Shown here: in pieces, positions 59,928 through 64,000 of the stretch
How positions within the stretch are numbered: position 1 is the stretch's first letter
Layout of the letters: each line of letters opens with the position of its first letter
Origin: an uncultured Alphaproteobacteria bacterium
Lineage (GTDB): Bacteria > Pseudomonadota > Alphaproteobacteria > CAAGCB01 > CAG-977
Reading direction: 5' to 3'
NCBI GenBank assembly: GCA_934277945.1
Contig: CAKQWA010000013.1
Span: 1 to 64,000, forward strand
DNA length: 64,000 bases
Translations under genes and position numbers: made by a program
The notes under the pieces: generated by a model
Told to the model about the DNA's origin: nothing
Databases searched by the model: none
What the model saw: only the letters and a program-made list of their open reading frames with translations

Positions 59928-62069
59928 TCAGAACTCGTATCTGATGCTGATTAAGCCCGTGTGGTCGGCGTAATCATTCTTAAAGTTGCCGTCGTAGGAC
60001 GCTTCAAATTGCGTTTGCGCGCCCAGTTTGACTTTGACGCCCGCGCCCGCTTTCACGCCGAAGCGGTGGAGCGGATCGCCGCTGACGACGTAACTTGTGC
60101 CGTCGGGCAGAGCGACAAATCTGTTTTCGCCGGAGCGGGAAATGTCGTAAGCCGCCGCCGCGTTGACTTGCGGAATGACCGTAAACGCGCCGAGAGCCAT
60201 TTCCTTTTCAATTTTGACGCCGAGTTCCGCCGTCGCCGTGTTCATGTTTTTCGACGAAACGCGCGCGCCCAAAGCGTCCGTGTAGGCGTTCAAATGCACT
60301 CTGGTCAAATCCAGCGCGGCTTGCGGCGTGACGACGCCCATCTTGTATCCCGCGGCGATGCGCGCCGAATAAGTGTCGGCTTTGTAAGAACTGTCCATGC
60401 CGGAAAGACGCGTTTTGTCGTCGTAGTCGGAACGTCCGAAAGCCAGCGTCGCGTTGGCGTAAAAAGCGTTCGGACGGTACTCGCCGTACACGAATCCCGT
60501 GTGCGTGTCCGCGTCGGTTTTGGAACGGTCGGATTTAACGTCCGTCGAAGCGTAAGCGTAGCCGAAGCCCGCCATGAAACTGTCGGACAGTTCGGCTTCG
60601 ATGCCGGCGGCGAACCCCGCCGTGTCGGATTTAAAGCCGTCGCTTCCCGACAATTTCGCGTGGTTGAACATTCCCTGCGCCCACGCGGTCGCCCGTCCCG
60701 ACGTCAAATCGCCGCCGGAGCGTCCCGACGCGGCGGGAGTGTTTTGCGCGCCGCCGCCCAAGCGTCCGGATACGGTCGACAAAACGGAGGATGCGACGTT
60801 TTTCGCGGTTTTGTAAGAAGATTGCGCCGCGTCCGTCGGGACGATTTCGCGCAAAGCCTGCTTTTGCACCGCCAAGTCGCCGCTGTCCAGCAAATCGTTC
60901 ATAACGTCGGCATAGGGCGAAGACGTGATGTCCAGAATTTTGGACGCGCTTTCTTCGGCGTCGGAAACGGACACGCCCGCGTTGCGCAAATCGTCGATCG
61001 CGCCCTGTGCGCCGTCCTTTCCCGTGATTTTCAAAATCCACAAAGAACCGTCGACGGAAGCGTTCCACGCATTAACCAGCGAAAAAGCCCCCTCCTCCTC
61101 GTTTTTCAAATAATCCTCTTTGGTGAATTCGGAAGCGGAAAAAGCGTAATCGGGGTAATCCGCGGAAATTGTAAAAATTTCTTTTCGGTTCGTCAGCACA
61201 TACCGCGTCGCCGTTTTGCCGCCGGACACGTTTTTCAGATTCAAATCCAAAAAACAATCTACGGAGTGAGAACCGTCGGGCGATAGAAAAACGATGGGGG
61301 CGGACGACGCTGTTTTCGGCAATGTAAGTTTCAACGTGCCTCCACCGGCATCTGTTTCGAGCAAGTTGGCATACAAATTGCCGCTTATCGTCAGCGTGTT
61401 AATAACTGTCAATATCTGCGAAACGGTGATTTTGGAAGCGGTCAGCGACGTCTCTCCGGTAAAGGTAATATTATCGGCGTAAAAATCATTGACGACGGAA
61501 ATATGACCGTCTTTTAAGGTTGTATGCCCCTCGATTGTCAAGTCGTTTTCGGAAGACTTCATTGTGATGTTTGTGAAGTAAAGTCGTCCGGCGTTACTGG
61601 CATAGCGCAAATTGCCGCCTGCAACAAAAAGAGTGCTTTCGTCCTTGCCTATTATATTGCTAAAACCGCTGATGCCCGTTGTGTCAAACGTGACGTTGCC
61701 CGATATGTAAATTTTGTTGTAACCACCCGTGATTTTGTCCGCTTTCAGCGTAATGTCTTTCAACGTGCCGTCGCCCGCAAGTTGCATATCCTGCCGTCCC
61801 GTTTCCGAACAGGAACCGCTGCACGCGGCGTATTGCCCGTTGCCGTCAAGAACCGCATCGGCACTCGCAAAGCCGATTGACATATATTCGTCCTCAACAT
61901 CCGCGTTCAAAATCAACCCGCCGGCTTCGACATCAAGCGCCGCCGACGCCGCGCGGGGCGACATCATCGCGCCCGCCGATAACATCAAACTTGCCAAAAA
62001 GCATTTGATTAAAACGGATCTGTATCTTTTGGTTAAAATCGCCAAGGCGTGTTTAGTGCACAAATGCAT
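59928..62069 (-). CDS. Autotransporter (type V secretion) surface protein
   Basis: 713 aa. An extended signal (1-44: MHLCTKHALAILTKRYRSVL start, hydrophobic core, PRAASA end) precedes a passenger of about 400 residues with beta-helix-like strands (NLTGN-type turns, LTISGNLYANLLET). Two cysteines (CSGSC) lie near residue 85. The C-terminal beta-barrel (about 450-713) ends with LISIRYEF, whose terminal Phe is the usual assembly signal. The ATG at 62069 is preceded by a run of nine G on the coding strand and by an out-of-frame ATG with a better ribosome-binding site (see 62056-62110). This arrangement suggests phase-variable expression. Confidence 0.85.
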   Translation of the reverse strand: MHLCTKHALAILTKRYRSVLIKCFLASLMLSAGAMMSPRAASAALDVEAGGLILNADVEDEYMSIGFASADAVLDGNGQYAACSGSCSETGRQDMQLAGDGTLKDITLKADKITGGYNKIYISGNVTFDTTGISGFSNIIGKDESTLFVAGGNLRYASNAGRLYFTNITMKSSENDLTIEGHTTLKDGHISVVNDFYADNITFTGETSLTASKITVSQILTVINTLTISGNLYANLLETDAGGGTLKLTLPKTASSAPIVFLSPDGSHSVDCFLDLNLKNVSGGKTATRYVLTNRKEIFTISADYPDYAFSASEFTKEDYLKNEEEGAFSLVNAWNASVDGSLWILKITGKDGAQGAIDDLRNAGVSVSDAEESASKILDITSSPYADVMNDLLDSGDLAVQKQALREIVPTDAAQSSYKTAKNVASSVLSTVSGRLGGGAQNTPAASGRSGGDLTSGRATAWAQGMFNHAKLSGSDGFKSDTAGFAAGIEAELSDSFMAGFGYAYASTDVKSDRSKTDADTHTGFVYGEYRPNAFYANATLAFGRSDYDDKTRLSGMDSSYKADTYSARIAAGYKMGVVTPQAALDLTRVHLNAYTDALGARVSSKNMNTATAELGVKIEKEMALGAFTVIPQVNAAAAYDISRSGENRFVALPDGTSYVVSGDPLHRFGVKAGAGVKVKLGAQTQFEASYDGNFKNDYADHTGLISIRYEF

Positions 62070-62110
62070 ACCCCCCCCCTATGTTTTTTGTGCACAACCA
62101 TATAGCCCTT
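62056..62110 (-). promoter_or_regulatory. G9 tract in an inverted repeat at the autotransporter start
   Basis: On the coding (minus) strand the order is AAAAAAGGGC, TAT, ATG (62101-62099), 19 bases, G9 (62079-62071), T, ATG (62069-62067). The upstream ATG is 32 bases from the annotated start, so it is out of frame and terminates after 22 codons in the current sequence. Adding one G (or removing two) would put it in frame with the autotransporter. The tract is flanked by arms GTGCACAAATGCATA (62056-62070) and, inverted, 62080-62095, which share GTGCACAAA and CATA. Confidence 0.6.
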
Positions 62111-62139
62111 TTTTCAAAAAGTACATAAAAAATTTGCGA

Positions 62140-62184
62140 AGCCCCGCTTTATTCTCACCCTCGCATAAAGCGGGGCTTTATTTT
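62140..62184. terminator. Inverted repeat / terminator between autotransporter and AsmA-like gene
   Basis: AAGCCCCGCTTTA (62140-62152) pairs perfectly with TAAAGCGGGGCTT (62165-62177), followed by TATTTTTG on the plus strand. On the minus strand it lies upstream of the autotransporter, so it may also end transcription arriving from the right. Confidence 0.6.
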
Positions 62185-62229
62185 TGTGTTGCGGCGGCGT
62201 AAAATACCCAAAAAACAAGGGAGGATTTA

Positions 62230-62949
62230 ATGAAAAAATGCTTTAAGATTCTTTCGTATGTAATTGTAATTATTATAATTTTGTGCGCAGCGCTTTATTT
62301 CGCAAGAAACACCCTGATTGCCCGCTCGGTTGAAAAAATCGCGCCGTCGTTCACGGGTACGCCCGTTGCTTTGGAAAGCGTCGATTTGCAAATTTTCAAA
62401 GGCACGTTAAGCCTGCGCAATTTAAAAGTCGGCAATCCGCAGGGCTTTTCCCAAAAAGACATTTTTGCCGTCGACAAGGTGGACGTCGCCCTGAAACCGC
62501 TGTCTTTGCTCGGCAATAAAATCGTCATTAAAAACATTACCGTCGACGGCGTGACGCTGAATTACGAAATCGTCGGTAACAAATCGAATCTGTCCGTCAT
62601 TCAGGACAATCTGACGGGCGGCGCGAAAAAAACCGCTCAACAAAGCAAGGTAAAGCCGAAAGCCGCGCCGAAAGACGAAAAAGCGGCAAAATCCGTTGTC
62701 ATCGACTCGCTGTTGATTGAAAACGTCAGGGCGGGCGCGTACGTTTCGGGCGTCGGCATGACGCTCGCCCTGCCCTCCGTGCGCCTGACGGACATCGGCA
62801 AATCCAAACCGTCGACCATGCGCGACGTCATCGAAAAAGTGCTGACCGTGTTTTCCAAAGAAACCGTTTCCGCCATTTCCAAAGAAACGGTCAAGGCGGT
62901 CAAGGACGGTCAAAAATCGCTGGGACGGTTTATCGAAAAACTTTTCTGA
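62230..62949 (+). CDS. AsmA-like membrane-anchored periplasmic protein
   Basis: 239 aa. One N-terminal membrane helix (about 7-27) is followed by a periplasmic part with the AsmA/DUF748 repeat pattern: VALESVDLQIFKGTLSLRNLKVGNPQGF (about 46-73) and VDKVDVALKPLSLLGNKIVIKNITVDGVTL. A Lys/Ala linker (about 135-155) and SVVIDSLLIENVRAGAYVSG complete it. Related proteins act in envelope lipid transport; this one is short and its role is unknown. GGGAGG precedes the ATG. Confidence 0.75.
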   Translation: MKKCFKILSYVIVIIIILCAALYFARNTLIARSVEKIAPSFTGTPVALESVDLQIFKGTLSLRNLKVGNPQGFSQKDIFAVDKVDVALKPLSLLGNKIVIKNITVDGVTLNYEIVGNKSNLSVIQDNLTGGAKKTAQQSKVKPKAAPKDEKAAKSVVIDSLLIENVRAGAYVSGVGMTLALPSVRLTDIGKSKPSTMRDVIEKVLTVFSKETVSAISKETVKAVKDGQKSLGRFIEKLF

Positions 62950-62965
62950 CTTGCGCAATAATCCG

Positions 62966-62997
62966 CAAAAAGCCCTCTGTTTCGGGGGCTTTTTTCT
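62966..62997 (+). terminator. Intrinsic terminator of the AsmA-like gene
   Basis: AAAAAGCCC pairs with GGGCTTTTT around TCTGTTTCGG, followed by TCTTG. Confidence 0.8.
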
Positions 62998-63008
62998 TGA
63001 CAAAAATG

Positions 63009-63037
63009 TTGACAAAAGCGTGCATGACGTGTAATCT
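63009..63037 (+). promoter_or_regulatory. Promoter of the metallopeptidase gene
   Basis: TTGACA (63009-63014), a 17-bp spacer and TAATCT (63032-63037), 33 bp before the ATG. Another TTGACA lies 12 bp upstream. Confidence 0.5.
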
Positions 63038-63070
63038 TTTAAATAAATCGCATTTGTAGGGACGTTTAAA

Positions 63071-63982
63071 ATGAGCACGCCGCAATCTTTGATTGATATT
63101 TTCCAGCCGTCAAGCAAAAAAGACAAACCCGCACAGGAACAACTGCTGAAAGACACGGTCGCCTTGATGCAAAAAGTCCCCGCCGGACGCGAAGCGTTGA
63201 AAAACATTGAAGATTTGGGCTACAACGTCGTTTTTGAATCCGGCATCGACGCGGGCGGTTTTTGCGACAGCGACAACAAAGTCGTTATATTAAGCGCCGA
63301 TTACTACAATTCCGCCGAAGAATTAAGCCCCATTCTTGTCCACGAAATGCAGCACGCCGTGCAAGCGACGACTTTTGAAGAAGATTTTTTCGGCACAAGC
63401 ATCGCCTCCACCATGAAATACCGTTTCGCGCAGGAAGCCGACGCGTGCGCTCACGAAACCGCTTTTATGTATCAGGCGCGTCAACTCGGCATTGATGTCG
63501 CCGTGTTCAACGAATACGAAAACGCCTACAAAATTTATCAGGAAAACTACGAAAAAGGCGATCCCGAAAAAGCGATGAACAACACGTTCAAAGCGTGGTA
63601 CGACGAAGCGGGACGCTACGAATGGTATTCAAAATACTATGCGGACGCGTTTGTCGAAATGGGGAAATCGGGTGAAAAACACTCCTTGAAAAAAGTCCTT
63701 TCCAACAAGGAAATCACGGATTCCCTGCTGTTTGAGGGCAAGCCCTACGTCGAACCGTCTTTCCTGTCGACGCCCGAAGCGTTTTCCATGACGAACGAAA
63801 ACAAAAAGCGCATCATCAAGGCGACGCATCAAATGGCACCGAAAGGCGAAAAGCCCGACGCTTCCGTGTTCGCCATGTACACGCGCACTAAAGACGGCAA
63901 AATCACCGACAAACGCTGTGCCGGCAAACAACAACAGTTGTCCGCCGCCGAAATCAAAAAACGTCGGGAAATGGGGCGTTAA
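63071..63982 (+). CDS. DUF6782-like putative zinc metallopeptidase
   Basis: 303 aa, no signal peptide or membrane segment. The HExxH motif is HEMQH (about residue 91) in SPILVHEMQHAVQ, preceded by GGFCDSDNKVVILSADYY, which is typical of DUF6782. A later EADACAHE (about 122-129) could supply a third zinc ligand. The C-terminal 60 residues are basic. The substrate is unknown. A similar size and composition suggest a cytosolic or host-delivered protease; nothing shows export. The gene ends 18 bp before the window does. Confidence 0.7.
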   Translation: MSTPQSLIDIFQPSSKKDKPAQEQLLKDTVALMQKVPAGREALKNIEDLGYNVVFESGIDAGGFCDSDNKVVILSADYYNSAEELSPILVHEMQHAVQATTFEEDFFGTSIASTMKYRFAQEADACAHETAFMYQARQLGIDVAVFNEYENAYKIYQENYEKGDPEKAMNNTFKAWYDEAGRYEWYSKYYADAFVEMGKSGEKHSLKKVLSNKEITDSLLFEGKPYVEPSFLSTPEAFSMTNENKKRIIKATHQMAPKGEKPDASVFAMYTRTKDGKITDKRCAGKQQQLSAAEIKKRREMGR

Positions 63983-64000
63983 TCCGCTTTTTGAATTAAA

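Overview
The window is a chromosomal segment of an alphaproteobacterium. The lineage is inferred from gene order: pcm-tolC-DUF2497-valS, ssb-gyrA-coaD-ppiB, ffh-rpsP-rimM-trmD-rplS and mtaB-ftsY are arrangements typical of that class, and DUF2497 is essentially restricted to it. An ADP-forming acetate-CoA ligase together with a Bat/MoxR aerotolerance-type operon and small genes suggests a host-associated, at least partly fermentative organism (for example an uncultured gut lineage). That ecological reading is inference. No prophage, complete insertion sequence, rRNA operon or CRISPR array was seen.

Layout. 1-2010: a 98-bp tandem repeat carrying terminator hairpins, then a secreted 24-cysteine protein whose candidate promoter contains a run of 14 G between -35 and -10. 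2053-7946: a small hypothetical gene, then a minus-strand operon mtaB-ftsY-NTT/HEAT membrane protein-cNMP-binding protein. 8171-11613: SRP and ribosome maturation operon (ffh, rpsP, rimM, trmD, rplS). 11721-18164: asd, a DUF6994-like gene, mutY, a CSD-DUF805 protein and pepN. 18343-22140: a pentapeptide-repeat protein directly abutting a VirD4/TraG-type coupling ATPase. 22142-30177: rnhA, an alpha/beta-hydrolase-like protein, mazG, HAD phosphatase, DUF502, a phosphoethanolamine transferase, an ankyrin protein, an anchored PPC protein and tRNA-Cys/tRNA-Asn. 30331-38885: pcm, tolC, DUF2497, valS, a secreted unknown, htpX and a GT87-like membrane protein. 38967-45618: moxR-DUF58-DUF4381-batA-batB/C-batD. 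45713-50477: metG, yqgE and a DsbD/ScsB-like protein without the expected membrane cysteine. 50528-52310: a long intergenic region, a helix-turn-helix gene translationally coupled to two tiny hydrophobic peptides (34 and 24 aa), and an antitoxin remnant bracketed by duplicated ppiB 3' flank. 52308-56580: ssb-gyrA-coaD-ppiB on the minus strand. 56873-63982: ADP-forming acetate-CoA ligase, an AT-rich ParB-like gene, a repeat-rich spacer, an autotransporter with a G9 tract at its start codon, an AsmA-like protein and a DUF6782 metallopeptidase.

The most interesting signal is a pair of homopolymeric G tracts, each placed where a length change would switch expression of a surface or secreted protein. 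One is in the promoter spacer (14 G, position 456-469). The other lies between a ribosome-binding site with an upstream ATG and the autotransporter frame (9 G on the minus strand, position 62071-62079). Both look like phase-variable contingency loci. The translationally coupled micro-operon at 51202-51793 is the best candidate for an undescribed small system.
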